Source: Rhodobacterales bacterium 32-67-9
GTDB taxonomy: Bacteria; Pseudomonadota; Alphaproteobacteria; Rhodobacterales; Rhodobacteraceae
Assembly: GCA_002280515.1 (NCBI GenBank)
Contig: NCEA01000017.1
Location: forward strand, 1 to 43,575
Length of the DNA stretch: 43,575 nt
Reading direction: 5' to 3'
Translations under genes and position numbers: made by a program
In this document: positions 8,421 to 17,111 of the stretch, in pieces
Position numbering within the stretch: the stretch's first letter is position 1
Layout of the letters: each line of letters begins with the position of its first letter
Notes under the pieces: generated by a model
Told to the model about the DNA's origin: nothing
The model's input: the letters and a program-made list of their open reading frames with translations, nothing else
Databases searched by the model: none

Positions 8421-8937
8421 AACGGGCGCCCGCGCACGGGAGGCACGACTGCGGGCGGTGCTTTCCCACGCGTCGAAGCAGGATCACAGGGCGGTAATCC
8501 ATGCCGGTGTGACGCGCGCGAATGGAAGGCCGCCGGCGTAATGGCCGGACGGAATGGATGTCAGGCGCGATGACTCCATAGCCGGTGAGGATCTGGTGGA
8601 GCATCCTGTTGGAGAGCATCACTGGTGTCTCCCCGAAGCCGGGGTCTATTGCCGGGGCGGAAGAGTGCGCCGGGGGCTCTATTGGGCAACCACGTGAAGG
8701 ATTCGTATCGCGAATTCAGCATGATAGCGGGCTGGCATGAACTAACCAGCACCGCCCAACCACAAGACTGGAAACTTGCCGTCCGACAATGAAGCGCTCA
8801 GGCGCCGGGCTCGCCGACAATCTTCTCGACCCGGAGATGGACTGCGAGGCCGTGCCTTCTGTACGATGTGGCCGCCGACTGCCTCCCCGGTCCTTCGACC
8901 TGCAGGACCGGCCATGTACCGTCGGGACGGCGAATGC
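8421..8937. other. 517-base gap without a recognisable gene
   Basis: Short frames exist on both strands, but none has a convincing ribosome-binding site, family motif or codon pattern. The stretch separates the flavoprotein gene from the 3' end of the UPF0261 gene, so it holds the ends of two converging transcripts. I see no strong intrinsic terminator with a T tract and no terminal inverted repeats. It may be debris of an older gene. Confidence 0.5.
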
Positions 8938-10173
8938 CTAACCCCAGGTCCGGACCACGCCCGCTGACACCCAACGGTCGAAAACCGCGAGGGCTTCATC
9001 CGAGAACGCCTCATCGTTGATATGCGCGTCCAATTCGATCAGGCTGACATTGTCGGGACAGTTTGCCCGGATTGCGGCGCAAAATCGGGCAAGCCCTTCC
9101 GGATTAGACAGAGGTGCACCGTCCCGGTCCCACTCGTTTCCGCCGTGTTTCGGCATCAAAAAGACGGTCGGTCCCTGCGCCTGCGAGAGTTTTTCGCAGA
9201 TTTCCTCTGCGAGGCGCTCGCGCTCGGCCACCGTCAGCACGACGGATGTCAGCAGACGGTTATGCGCATGGGCGGGCCGATCCCGAAAATGCTCGGGCAG
9301 AGCCTGCCATCCGACCAGATCAACGAGGTCGTAGCACCCCATCGAGACAATCTGCGGCACGCCCCGGCGTCCGGCGTTGGTCATGCGATCCGCACCCGCC
9401 GTGATCGCTGATCCGAAGAGGTGATTGCCGACCTCCTGCGGGGCAAAATCCATCACTGCGGCAAACGCGCCCTCGACTGCCAGCGCCTCGAACGCGCGGC
9501 CGCCCATCCCAGTCGCGTGGAAAACGGCAACGTCGAACCCGCGCTCCTCAAGAGCGGGCTTCAATCGTACCATGTAGCGCAGCACGGTCTTGCCGAAACT
9601 TGTCATTCCGATCATCGGCCGGGCACCGGTGGGCTTTTCTACTGCCTGCGCGGCCCCCAGTACGGCACCGGCGGCCTGGGACAGTGCAGCCTTGCAGATC
9701 GGGTTGAGACCGTAGAGGCCACCCGCCCAAAGGATCATCTGGATATCCGGCGCGAGCCTGCCGGGCGGGATCATGGGTGAGAAGCTGACGGTCGAGACAA
9801 CGTACTTCGGGACACCGAGCGGCAGGGCATTGCACAGGTCGAGCGCAAGGTCGGTGCCCATCGAGCCACCGATCACAAGCACCCCGTCGAACCGCCGTTC
9901 GGAAAGAAGCCGGGCCGCAAGTGCAGACGCGCCCTTCGCCATGATCTGCATCGCGACATTCTCGTCGCCTGCCTCGATTGCGGCGGCGATCGACGAGCCA
10001 CCCGCCTCGGCGACGGTTGCCTTCGAAAAATCCACCGGTTCCGGCGGGTCGCCAAGCACACTGACATCCATGCTGAGAACCGCGCCGCCGAGGGTTTCGA
10101 TCCGCTCTTGCAGATAGCGAAGCTCGTCCGACTTGGTGTCGTAGGTTCCGACGATCAGGATGGTGGCGGTCAT
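8938..10173 (-). CDS. Tm-1-like ATP-binding domain protein (UPF0261 family)
   Basis: This 411-residue protein matches the UPF0261/Tm-1-like family along its whole length. The N-terminus ILIVGTYDTKSDELRYL, the glycine-rich GVLVIGGSMGTDLAL near residue 100, MIGMTSFGKTVLRYM near 200 and FHATGMGGRAFEAL near 225 are all family landmarks. The N-terminal domain binds nucleotide in the plant Tm-1 relative; the biochemical role of bacterial members is poorly defined. It is the last gene of the minus-strand operon, starting 11 bases after the kinase stop, so it is probably co-expressed with the candidate hydroxylysine genes. No specific reaction can be assigned. Confidence 0.88.
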   Translation of the reverse strand: MTATILIVGTYDTKSDELRYLQERIETLGGAVLSMDVSVLGDPPEPVDFSKATVAEAGGSSIAAAIEAGDENVAMQIMAKGASALAARLLSERRFDGVLVIGGSMGTDLALDLCNALPLGVPKYVVSTVSFSPMIPPGRLAPDIQMILWAGGLYGLNPICKAALSQAAGAVLGAAQAVEKPTGARPMIGMTSFGKTVLRYMVRLKPALEERGFDVAVFHATGMGGRAFEALAVEGAFAAVMDFAPQEVGNHLFGSAITAGADRMTNAGRRGVPQIVSMGCYDLVDLVGWQALPEHFRDRPAHAHNRLLTSVVLTVAERERLAEEICEKLSQAQGPTVFLMPKHGGNEWDRDGAPLSNPEGLARFCAAIRANCPDNVSLIELDAHINDEAFSDEALAVFDRWVSAGVVRTWG

Positions 10174-10184
10174 GTCTGATCCTT

Positions 10185-11144
10185 TCAGTCCGGGACGGGT
10201 GTGCGATTGCCGAGCCAGGCCCGGGCAAGCGTGGTGGCATTGGCGACAAAACGGTCATTTCGGGCGCCGGCGCCGGCCTCTCCCATGCGCTCGATGATCC
10301 AGCCGAGATAGGTGAACGAGCGGAGCATCAGGAACAGCGGCAGGTGCGTGCTGTCGATTGGCCGGACCTCGCGATAGCCCGACAGAAGAGCTGCAAGAAG
10401 CGCTGTGAAATCCGCTTCGCGCCGAACCGGGGTAAGAGCCGTGGCCAGGTCGAATATCCGAAAACCCCAGCCGCCGTCATCGAAGTCGATGAAGCTGGGG
10501 CCGTGGTCAGTCAGCAGGATGTTTTCGCGGACCAGATCGGCGTGAACAAGGCCGTGGTCGAGCTCCCCGGCCACCCCGGCAAGTTCTGAGCGTGCCGCGT
10601 CGCGGGCCGTCAGGATCAACCCGCGCGCCGCTGCGTCCAGGCCGGGGTTTTCCCAGAACCGGCCCCAAAGCGGGGTGTCGCCGACGAGACCGGAGACATC
10701 CCAGCGCGGACGTGTGAAGCCTTTGGGCGGGGTCCACCGGTCGCTGATATCGTGCAGCAATGCCATGCGGCGACCGACGTGGCGGAAGGTCGCCACGCGT
10801 TCTTCGGTTGTCTGGCTGCCGATCGCCTCGTTCAGTGGCCGGCCGGTCAGCCAGGGCACCAGCGTCATCTGAAACCCGTCCACCGCGACCGTATACCGCC
10901 CGTCCGGGGTTCGTTCGCCCGACAGGTCCACCGCGCCGTGGCGGCCCAGCCATTCGATCCACTGCATTTCGGAGCGCAACTCCGCTTCGCTCCGGTAGCC
11001 GGGGCGATGGAGGCGCAGGGCAAGGGACGGCCCGCCCGGTCTGTCGACCCGATAGACGCGGTTCTCGCGCGCGGCGACGAGTGTGATCTGCGCTGCCCCG
11101 AGGGCCCATTCCGTCCGGGCGATTGCGAGCGCGGCGTCGCTCAT
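10185..11144 (-). CDS. APH-fold kinase (candidate 5-hydroxylysine kinase)
   Basis: A 319-residue aminoglycoside-phosphotransferase/choline-kinase-fold protein. The catalytic Brenner loop HADLVRENILL and the metal-binding FIDFDDGGWGFRIFDLA are intact near residues 195-225. An N-terminal nucleotide-binding sheet is visible (ENRVYRVDRPGGPSLALRLHRP). In animals, an enzyme of this fold (HYKK/AGPHD1) phosphorylates 5-hydroxylysine and is followed by a class III PLP phospholyase. Here the start codon overlaps the stop of just such a PLP gene by four bases, which is strong context for the same pair. Other small-molecule alcohol substrates, for example homoserine or ethanolamine, remain possible. Confidence 0.75.
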   Translation of the reverse strand: MSDAALAIARTEWALGAAQITLVAARENRVYRVDRPGGPSLALRLHRPGYRSEAELRSEMQWIEWLGRHGAVDLSGERTPDGRYTVAVDGFQMTLVPWLTGRPLNEAIGSQTTEERVATFRHVGRRMALLHDISDRWTPPKGFTRPRWDVSGLVGDTPLWGRFWENPGLDAAARGLILTARDAARSELAGVAGELDHGLVHADLVRENILLTDHGPSFIDFDDGGWGFRIFDLATALTPVRREADFTALLAALLSGYREVRPIDSTHLPLFLMLRSFTYLGWIIERMGEAGAGARNDRFVANATTLARAWLGNRTPVPD

Positions 11145-12445
11145 GGCCGAAGCGGGGTGGAGGCAAGAACCTCGTCCAGCACCGAAAGAAGCTGCGCCGC
11201 GTTCGCCATCGAGAATGGCAGTGGCGGCCGGATCTTCAGGACATTGTAGTGGATGCCGAGGAAATTGATCAGGATCCCGCGCCGCCGCATCTCGTTTGCG
11301 ACCCGCTTGGTGAATGCCGTCGCCGGTTGCCTAGTTGCGCGGTCGAGCACCATCTCGGCTCCGAAGAACAGCCCCGCGCCGCGCACATCGCCGATACAGT
11401 CATGCCGCGTGGCCAGATCGCGCAGCCCCGCGTGCGCGAATGCGCCCACCGCCTCGGCGTTGGCCATCAACCCCTCTTCCTCGATCACGTCCAGCGTCGC
11501 CAGCGCCGCAGCGCAGGACACGGGGTTGCCGCCGAAGGTGTTGAAGTAGCGAAAGCCTTCTCGAAACGCCGCCATGATCTCGGGCGTGGTTGCCACGCCG
11601 CCGACGGGGTGGCCGTTCGCCATCGGTTTGCCCATGGTCACGATATCGGGCGTGAGGCCCGCGCGCTGGTGGCCCCACATGTGCGATCCGAGACGTCCGA
11701 AACCGGGCTGAACCTCGTCGGCGATGATAACCCCGCCGGCCTTGCGCACCGCGGCGGCGGCGGCGGCGAGCCACCCGGCCGGCAGGTCGGGGAACCCTTC
11801 ATTGGCGAAATAGGGGCAAAGGATCATCGCGCTGGTCCCATAGCCCGCCGCCTCAAGGCTCGCGATGGCGCGGCCGACCTCGGCCGCGAAGGCCTGTGCA
11901 TGGGCTTCGCCGGGCTCCCCGCCGAGGGGCCGGTAGCTGTCGGGGGCCGGCACGAAGCGGATGTTGGGCCAGGTTCCGCCCGGCGGCGGATTGGTGCGGG
12001 AAAGCTGCGCAACCGCCGTGGTGTTGCCGTGATAGGTGTGGTCGGTCGCGATGATCCCGGTCTTGCCGGTGATCGCCTGCGCCATCCTCAGCGCGATGTC
12101 GTTCGCCTCGGACCCGGTGCAGGTGAGAACCAGCTGCGACAACCCGCCTTTGAAGGTCGCCGTCAAGCGTTCGCCATAGTCCAGAATGGTTTCGTGCAGG
12201 TAGCGGGTATGGGTGTTCAGCGTTCCGGCCTGCCGGCAGATCGCCTCTACCACTTTCGGGTGGCAATGGCCGACATGGGGCACGTTGTTGTAGCAGTCGA
12301 GGTACTGGCGTCCCTCGTCGTCCCAGACAAGGACGCCCTTGCCCCGCACGATGTGGACCGGCTCTTCGTAGAAGGTCGGAACATTCGGGCCCAGGAGCGC
12401 CCGGCGCCGGTCGAGGAGGTTGGCGGCCGTCACAACTGGATCCAC
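11141..12445 (-). CDS. Class III PLP enzyme, AGXT2L-like (candidate 5-phosphohydroxylysine phospho-lyase)
   Basis: A 434-residue fold-type I class III enzyme. The PLP lysine is Lys273 in [14 protein letters not shown], with the preceding [15 protein letters not shown] block and GSEAND near residue 110. The segment [15 protein letters not shown] followed by [14 protein letters not shown] closely resembles animal AGXT2L1/AGXT2L2, which are ammonia-phospho-lyases rather than aminotransferases. With the adjoining kinase it would turn 5-phosphohydroxylysine into 2-aminoadipate 6-semialdehyde, ammonia and phosphate. It overlaps the aldehyde dehydrogenase gene by 16 bases upstream and the kinase gene by 4 bases downstream. 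An ordinary omega-aminotransferase role is the main alternative. Confidence 0.78.
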   Translation of the reverse strand: MDPVVTAANLLDRRRALLGPNVPTFYEEPVHIVRGKGVLVWDDEGRQYLDCYNNVPHVGHCHPKVVEAICRQAGTLNTHTRYLHETILDYGERLTATFKGGLSQLVLTCTGSEANDIALRMAQAITGKTGIIATDHTYHGNTTAVAQLSRTNPPPGGTWPNIRFVPAPDSYRPLGGEPGEAHAQAFAAEVGRAIASLEAAGYGTSAMILCPYFANEGFPDLPAGWLAAAAAAVRKAGGVIIADEVQPGFGRLGSHMWGHQRAGLTPDIVTMGKPMANGHPVGGVATTPEIMAAFREGFRYFNTFGGNPVSCAAALATLDVIEEEGLMANAEAVGAFAHAGLRDLATRHDCIGDVRGAGLFFGAEMVLDRATRQPATAFTKRVANEMRRRGILINFLGIHYNVLKIRPPLPFSMANAAQLLSVLDEVLASTPLRP

Positions 12446-13914
12446 GCGGTCTTCAGGTCGGTGAACTTGTTGAGCGCGTGCAACGACTTGTCGTGCCCGT
12501 TGCCCGATTGCCCAACCCCCCCGAGCGGCACGGTCATGTCGGCGCCGCCATAGGTGTTGACATGAACGACCCCGGTGCGGATCCCGCGGATCATCCGGTG
12601 GGCGCGCGACAGGTTCGATGTCCAGACCCCGCCGGCGAGGCCGTAGGCGGTGCTGTTCGCGATCCGCATTGCGTCCGCCTCGTCCCGGAACGAGGTGACG
12701 GCAAGGACCGGCCCGAAGACCTCCTCCTGCGCCAGCGTCGCCTCCGGCGTGACCCGGGTGATGACCGTCGGCGCCATGTAGTATCCGCCGGTTTCCTCCA
12801 GGATACGGCCCCCACCGGTGACGACCTCGCCCCCCTCGGCGCGCGCTGTCTCGACATAGGCCAGATCCTGATCAAGCTGGACGGCAGAGTTCACCGCCCC
12901 CATCTCGGTTGTGATGTCCAAAGGATCGCCCACCCGCATCGCGGCGGCATGGCGCGCGACGGCGGCGGCAAAATCATCGTGGATGTCCTCTTCGACGAGC
13001 AGCCGGGAGCCCGCGACGCAAACCTGGCCGGAGTTGCGGAAGATCCCCATTGCCGCGACCCTGGCGGCACGATCGAGGTCAGGCGCGTCGGCGAAGACGA
13101 TGTGGGGCGACTTGCCGCCAAGCTCGAGGTAGACCCGCTTGAGGTTCGAGCGCGCAGAATACTCCAGAAGCCGCCGCCCGACCGGGCCGGAGCCGGTAAA
13201 TGTCAGGACATCGACATCCATCGACAACCCAAGCGCCTCGCCCACGACAGAGCCCTGTCCGGTGACGATATTGAGGACGCCGGGCGGCAGACCGGCCTCG
13301 TGCGCGAGGCCCGCAAGGCGGAGAAGCGAAAGCGATGCGGTTTCGGCCGGCTTCAATACGACGGAATTTCCGGCAGCAAGCGCGGGGCCAAGCTTCCAGG
13401 CCCCGATCATGAGCGGGAAGTTCCAGGGAACGATGGCGCCGACAACGCCCACCGGCTCACGGTGGACGAGGGCGAGCACATCGTCCGATGTCGGCGCGAC
13501 CTCGCCGTAGACCTTGTCAATCGCCTCGGCGTAGTAGCGGATGGTCGCGGCGGCCGACAATGGTTCGGCCTTCAGCGCCATGGAGATCTCGGTGCCGTTA
13601 TCGCGCACGCCGAGGACGGCGAGGGCCAGCGCTTCCGCCTCGATCAGGTCGGCCCAGCGGTGGAGCACCTTCTTGCGCGCGGCCGGCGGCTGGCCGGACC
13701 AGCGGCGATCCTCGTAGGCGGCGCGCGCGGCGGCGACCGCGGCCTTCATGTCATCGGCCGTGCCGCGTGCAATGGTGGTGAAGGCACGCCCGTCGATGGG
13801 CGAGATCACGTCAAGCGTCGCCCCGTCCGCTGCCGACCGTTCGACACCGTCGATGAACAACCCGCGAGGGGCAATGGGTGCGGCACGAAGCAGGTCGATC
13901 TGGCTCTGGTCCAT
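12430..13914 (-). CDS. NAD(P)-dependent aldehyde dehydrogenase
   Basis: A 494-residue aldehyde dehydrogenase of the PuuC/betaine-aldehyde type. Visible landmarks are VGAIVPWNFPLMIGAWKLGP, the general base Glu264 in LELGGKSPH, the catalytic Cys299 in SGQVCVAGSR, and EEVFGPVLAV. The ATG at 13914 is chosen: the frame continues to a Met at 14001, but that part overlaps the TctA gene and lacks homology. It lies 7 bases after the tctA stop and overlaps the PLP enzyme gene by 16 bases. In the proposed pathway it would oxidise 2-aminoadipate 6-semialdehyde to 2-aminoadipate. Family sequence alone does not fix the substrate. Confidence 0.85.
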   Translation of the reverse strand: MDQSQIDLLRAAPIAPRGLFIDGVERSAADGATLDVISPIDGRAFTTIARGTADDMKAAVAAARAAYEDRRWSGQPPAARKKVLHRWADLIEAEALALAVLGVRDNGTEISMALKAEPLSAAATIRYYAEAIDKVYGEVAPTSDDVLALVHREPVGVVGAIVPWNFPLMIGAWKLGPALAAGNSVVLKPAETASLSLLRLAGLAHEAGLPPGVLNIVTGQGSVVGEALGLSMDVDVLTFTGSGPVGRRLLEYSARSNLKRVYLELGGKSPHIVFADAPDLDRAARVAAMGIFRNSGQVCVAGSRLLVEEDIHDDFAAAVARHAAAMRVGDPLDITTEMGAVNSAVQLDQDLAYVETARAEGGEVVTGGGRILEETGGYYMAPTVITRVTPEATLAQEEVFGPVLAVTSFRDEADAMRIANSTAYGLAGGVWTSNLSRAHRMIRGIRTGVVHVNTYGGADMTVPLGGVGQSGNGHDKSLHALNKFTDLKTAWIQL

Positions 13915-13921
13915 TGTGGCC

Positions 13922-15439
13922 TCAGCGTTGTTGAGTGTCGTGCATGTCGTGATCCAGTTCGGGCAAACGGGCGCGATGCTCGCGGACGAGCGTGCGGACA
14001 TGCAGACCGATGACGAACAGGATGGAAAGGAAGATCAGGAAGGCGATGGGCCGGTCGATCATGTCGAGGGGTGTCTTGACCCGCGCCATGGCCGACCGCA
14101 GCTTGACCTCCATGATCCCGCCGAGAACCATGCCGAGGATGATCGGAACGATCGGAAGGTTCAGCCGCTTGAGGACCAACCCGAGGACGCCAAAGGCTGC
14201 CGCGACCATGCAGTCGGTGATGGAATTTCGCAGCGAGTAGACACCCACGAACGACAGCACCAGCACGATCATGCCGAGGAACCGCGTCGGCACGCGGATG
14301 ATGTAGGTCAGCGGCTTCGTCGCGACCATCAGGAAGACAATGACAATCAAGTTCAGAAGGATGAGAGAGAGGTAGAGTGCGTAGATGAAATCGAGATGTT
14401 GCTGGAAGAGCTGCGGTCCGGGAATGACGTTGTGAACGTAGAAGACCGACAGCATCATCGCGGTCAGCGCCTCGCCAGGGATGCCGAGCGCCAGAAGCGG
14501 GATCATGGCTGCGGCAGGCACCGCGTTGTTGGACGCTTCGGAGGCGATCAGCCCCTCGGGCGATCCTTTTCCGAAAAGCTCGGGGTTTTTCGAGGTTTTC
14601 TGGGCATATGTGTAAGACAGGAACTGGGCGGTGAATTCTCCTACGCCGGGGATCATGCCCATCAACACGCCGAACCCCGACGACACGGTAGCGACCCGCT
14701 TGTGGCGGAAAAGCTCCTTGAAGCCCATCGTGAGATCGCCGTCGAGCGACTGGGGATGCGGGCTGTCGTCCTTGTCGACCAGAAGCAGGAAGGCCTGGCT
14801 CAGCGCGAAGAGCCCGAGAACCACGACGATCAGGTTGATGCCGGAGCTGAGCCAGGTCGCGCCGAATGTGTAGCGCTGGGTGTAGGTTACGGGATCGAGC
14901 CCGACGGTTTGCAGGAATATGCCGAACATCGCCAGCATGCCCGCCGCCATGACCTGTCCGCGATGGGCGAGGATCACCAGAATGATCCCGAGAAGCGCGG
15001 CGAGGAAGATTTCGCGGCTGCCGAACATCGGCGCCACGATGGCGAGAACGGGGGAGAGAAAGATCAGGCACAGGATGCCGAACATTCCGCCCCAGAACGA
15101 AGCCGCATAGGCCAACGACACAGCCCGCCGAGCCTCTCCCCGCCGGGTCATCGGGTAACCGTCGTAGGTGGTCAGCGCGTTGACTGCGGTCCCCGGCGTG
15201 TTGATCAGCACCGCCGGCAGCGCGCCGCCATACATCGAAGAGCCATATATGCCGAGGAGCATCGTGAGCCCGACGATCGGTTGCAGCGAGAAGGTCGCCG
15301 GCAGCAGGATCGCGATGGCGACCGCCGGGCCAACGCCCGGTATAGCACCAATCACGACGCCGCCGACAGAGCCCACGAGCAATGCCAGGAGCACGTCCCA
15401 ACGCATAAGCATTACTGCGCCTGCGAGAAGATCTTCCAC
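13922..15439 (-). CDS. tctA: Tripartite tricarboxylate transporter large permease, TctA family
   Basis: A 505-residue integral membrane protein with about 12 hydrophobic segments. TctA-family motifs are present: GVVIGAIPGVGPAVAIAILLP near the N-terminus, the repeat-related GMIPGVGEFTAQFLSYTYAQK in the middle, and SEASNNAVPAAAMIPLLALGIPG. The start is taken as GTG at 15437-15439 with AAGGGA six bases upstream; the open frame runs further back only into tctB. The protein is the channel subunit of a secondary transporter driven by an ion gradient, with TctB and the periplasmic TctC. It is placed 11 bases after tctB. The likely substrate is the compound degraded by the co-transcribed enzymes. Confidence 0.92.
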   Translation of the reverse strand: MEDLLAGAVMLMRWDVLLALLVGSVGGVVIGAIPGVGPAVAIAILLPATFSLQPIVGLTMLLGIYGSSMYGGALPAVLINTPGTAVNALTTYDGYPMTRRGEARRAVSLAYAASFWGGMFGILCLIFLSPVLAIVAPMFGSREIFLAALLGIILVILAHRGQVMAAGMLAMFGIFLQTVGLDPVTYTQRYTFGATWLSSGINLIVVVLGLFALSQAFLLLVDKDDSPHPQSLDGDLTMGFKELFRHKRVATVSSGFGVLMGMIPGVGEFTAQFLSYTYAQKTSKNPELFGKGSPEGLIASEASNNAVPAAAMIPLLALGIPGEALTAMMLSVFYVHNVIPGPQLFQQHLDFIYALYLSLILLNLIVIVFLMVATKPLTYIIRVPTRFLGMIVLVLSFVGVYSLRNSITDCMVAAAFGVLGLVLKRLNLPIVPIILGMVLGGIMEVKLRSAMARVKTPLDMIDRPIAFLIFLSILFVIGLHVRTLVREHRARLPELDHDMHDTQQR

Positions 15440-15450
15440 CGGTGATCCCT

Positions 15451-15990
15451 TCAGAAATAGGTCAGCATGATCTGACGCAGCCCGTCTGGCAAAAGCTCGT
15501 AGACCGCACCTGACGGCAGCTTGACGTGCAGGAAGGATTTGAAGATGACGACCACGACAAGCGCGACGAGGCCCGCGCCGCTTAGCGCGAGCCCGCTGCG
15601 GTAGCCCGAACGCAGGACCAGCAACAGGGCCAGGAGAAGCGTTGACGGAAGATAGCCGAGCCACGGCACGGCGATCGCGTAGGCCAGAAACCAGAACGCG
15701 TATTCAATTGATTGCAACCAGATCGTGACCTCTCTCCAGCGGCCGGGAATGCGCTCTGACACCGCCGAACCGAAGAGGTGCAGCCCCGCGAAGAAGGCCA
15801 TGCCGGACAGCGAGATGGCGGGCCAGAACCGGGGCTGCGCGAAGAGCTTGTTGCCGTCCACAACCTGGGTTTGACTGCCGATCCTCGACAGCAGCAAGAG
15901 TGCGGAGAGGAAAAAGATCCAGGCAAAGACGATATCGCCGGGGCGGCGGTAACGTCTGAAGAGGGCCTGCAAGGTCCAGATGTAAGTCAC
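15451..15990 (-). CDS. tctB: Tripartite tricarboxylate transporter small permease, TctB family
   Basis: A 179-residue membrane protein with four hydrophobic segments, the size and pattern of TctB small subunits. The GTG at 15988-15990 is chosen as start because AAGGGAG lies eight bases upstream. A longer frame from an ATG at 16053 would add 21 poorly hydrophobic residues and run through the stem-loop downstream of tctC. The gene lies between tctC and tctA in the normal tctCBA order. Sequence conservation in this family is low, so the call rests on topology, size and position. Confidence 0.85.
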   Translation of the reverse strand: MTYIWTLQALFRRYRRPGDIVFAWIFFLSALLLLSRIGSQTQVVDGNKLFAQPRFWPAISLSGMAFFAGLHLFGSAVSERIPGRWREVTIWLQSIEYAFWFLAYAIAVPWLGYLPSTLLLALLLVLRSGYRSGLALSGAGLVALVVVVIFKSFLHVKLPSGAVYELLPDGLRQIMLTYF

Positions 15991-16025
15991 GCGCCGCGCT
16001 CCCTTCGGGATGACTTGTTGGGGTT

Positions 16026-16057
16026 GGGCGTGACGCCAAACTTGGGGCGTCACGCCC
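16026..16057 (-). promoter_or_regulatory. Stem-loop between tctC and tctB (processing or attenuation site)
   Basis: A perfect 12-bp inverted repeat lies at 16026-16037 and 16046-16057, with an 8-base loop, starting 14 bases after the tctC stop. No T tract follows in the direction of transcription, so it is unlikely to be a full terminator. In comparable transporter operons such hairpins let the binding protein be made in excess over the membrane subunits. Confidence 0.65.
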
Positions 16058-16071
16058 TGCGAATGCTGGAT

Positions 16072-17016
16072 TTACTGTTCCAGGATCTTGGCGACCCGCT
16101 GGACCGACTCGATATCGGAGGCAATCTGCGCCTTTGCCGCCTCGGCGTCCTGCCAGTAGATCAGCGCGCCGGTCTCAGCCGCAAGTTTTTGCGCCCGCTC
16201 GGACATGACGGTCTTTTGCGCCACGGCGACGATCTTGTCGCGGACATCCTGCGGGGTGTCCTTGCGGACGAAAAGACCGTTCCACAGCGCAAGATTCAGG
16301 TCCGGCGCCAATTCCGCGACGGTCGGGGTGTCCGGCGTCAGCAGGATCCGCTCGGCCCCGATGGACGCGAGCACCTTCACGTCGTCGAGGCAGGGCAGGA
16401 TGAGTTGCAGCGTGGTGTTGATCACGTCGACGTCGCCCGAGGCGAGCGAATTGCAGTCGAGCGCGTCGAACGCGGCGTCGGAGGCGTAGGAAAAGCCCAT
16501 CTCCTTCGCCAGCGCCATGGTGACGCGGGTCGGGATCAGCGGCGCGCCGAAGTGGCCGAGCGCGACGTCGTTCGACTTCGCATATTCGGCCAGACCCGCC
16601 ATGTCGTCATAGGGCGCGTCACCCGCCGCCGCGATGACGAAGGGGTAGGTGAGGAAGTTGCCGAGAGGCTCGAACGGATCGGGGTTCAACTCGGGAATGC
16701 CGACATTCGGGCCAATGACCGGGACCGCGATGATGAAGGAGCCAACCGTGTAGCCGTCGGCGGGCGCATTGGCCACCTCCACGGCGCCGGGGAACGGGCC
16801 GCCGCCGCCGCCAGGCTTGTTTACCACCGCCGCCGGAACACCATATGCGGCCTGGAAATCCTCGGCGATCATCCGCGTGAGAACATCTTCAAGGTCGCCC
16901 GGCGGCCAGGGCACCACGAATTCGACAGGCTTTTCCGGGTATTCTGCCCGGCTCACGCCCGGCAGGCACAGGGTGGCCATCGCGGCTGCCCCCATCAGGA
17001 TTCCAAGTCTGCGCAT
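16072..17016 (-). CDS. tctC: Tripartite tricarboxylate transporter substrate-binding protein, TctC/Bug family
   Basis: A 314-residue periplasmic binding protein. The N-terminus is a signal peptide (MRR charge, hydrophobic LGILMGAAAMATLCLPG, likely cleavage after SRA at residue 24), and the mature part starts EYPEKPVEFVVPWPPG, typical of Bug proteins. A glycine-rich NKPGGGGG and the ADGYTVG motif near residues 75-95 are family landmarks. The ATG at 17016 is preferred to one at 17031 because GGGAGG lies just upstream. It heads the operon tctC-tctB-tctA-aldehyde dehydrogenase-PLP enzyme-kinase-UPF0261. The ligand is unknown; a hydroxylated amino acid fits the operon. Confidence 0.92.
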   Translation of the reverse strand: MRRLGILMGAAAMATLCLPGVSRAEYPEKPVEFVVPWPPGDLEDVLTRMIAEDFQAAYGVPAAVVNKPGGGGGPFPGAVEVANAPADGYTVGSFIIAVPVIGPNVGIPELNPDPFEPLGNFLTYPFVIAAAGDAPYDDMAGLAEYAKSNDVALGHFGAPLIPTRVTMALAKEMGFSYASDAAFDALDCNSLASGDVDVINTTLQLILPCLDDVKVLASIGAERILLTPDTPTVAELAPDLNLALWNGLFVRKDTPQDVRDKIVAVAQKTVMSERAQKLAAETGALIYWQDAEAAKAQIASDIESVQRVAKILEQ

Positions 17017-17035
17017 TGTTTCCTCCCACATGATC

Positions 17036-17052
17036 GGTTCATTATGTGAACC
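17036..17052. promoter_or_regulatory. Candidate IclR operator between tctC and iclR
   Basis: GGTTCA at 17036-17041 and TGAACC at 17047-17052 form a perfect inverted repeat with a five-base centre. It lies 20 bases upstream of the tctC start, in the 95-base gap shared with the divergent iclR-type gene. Binding here could control both directions. IclR-family regulators bind short palindromes of this style, but this exact site is only inferred. Confidence 0.55.
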
Positions 17053-17111
17053 ATCGTTGCAAAAATAAGCTTGTGTTGTTAAGTATGATCTGTCAATCTT
17101 TTTTTCGAGGA

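Noticed and set aside
12478-15445. Two long plus-strand open frames (511 and 565 codons)
   Set aside because: They mirror the aldehyde dehydrogenase and tctA genes; the translations are His/Asp/Arg-rich without motifs.
15778-17049. 423-codon open frame on the plus strand
   Set aside because: Antisense to tctC and tctB; no recognisable domain.
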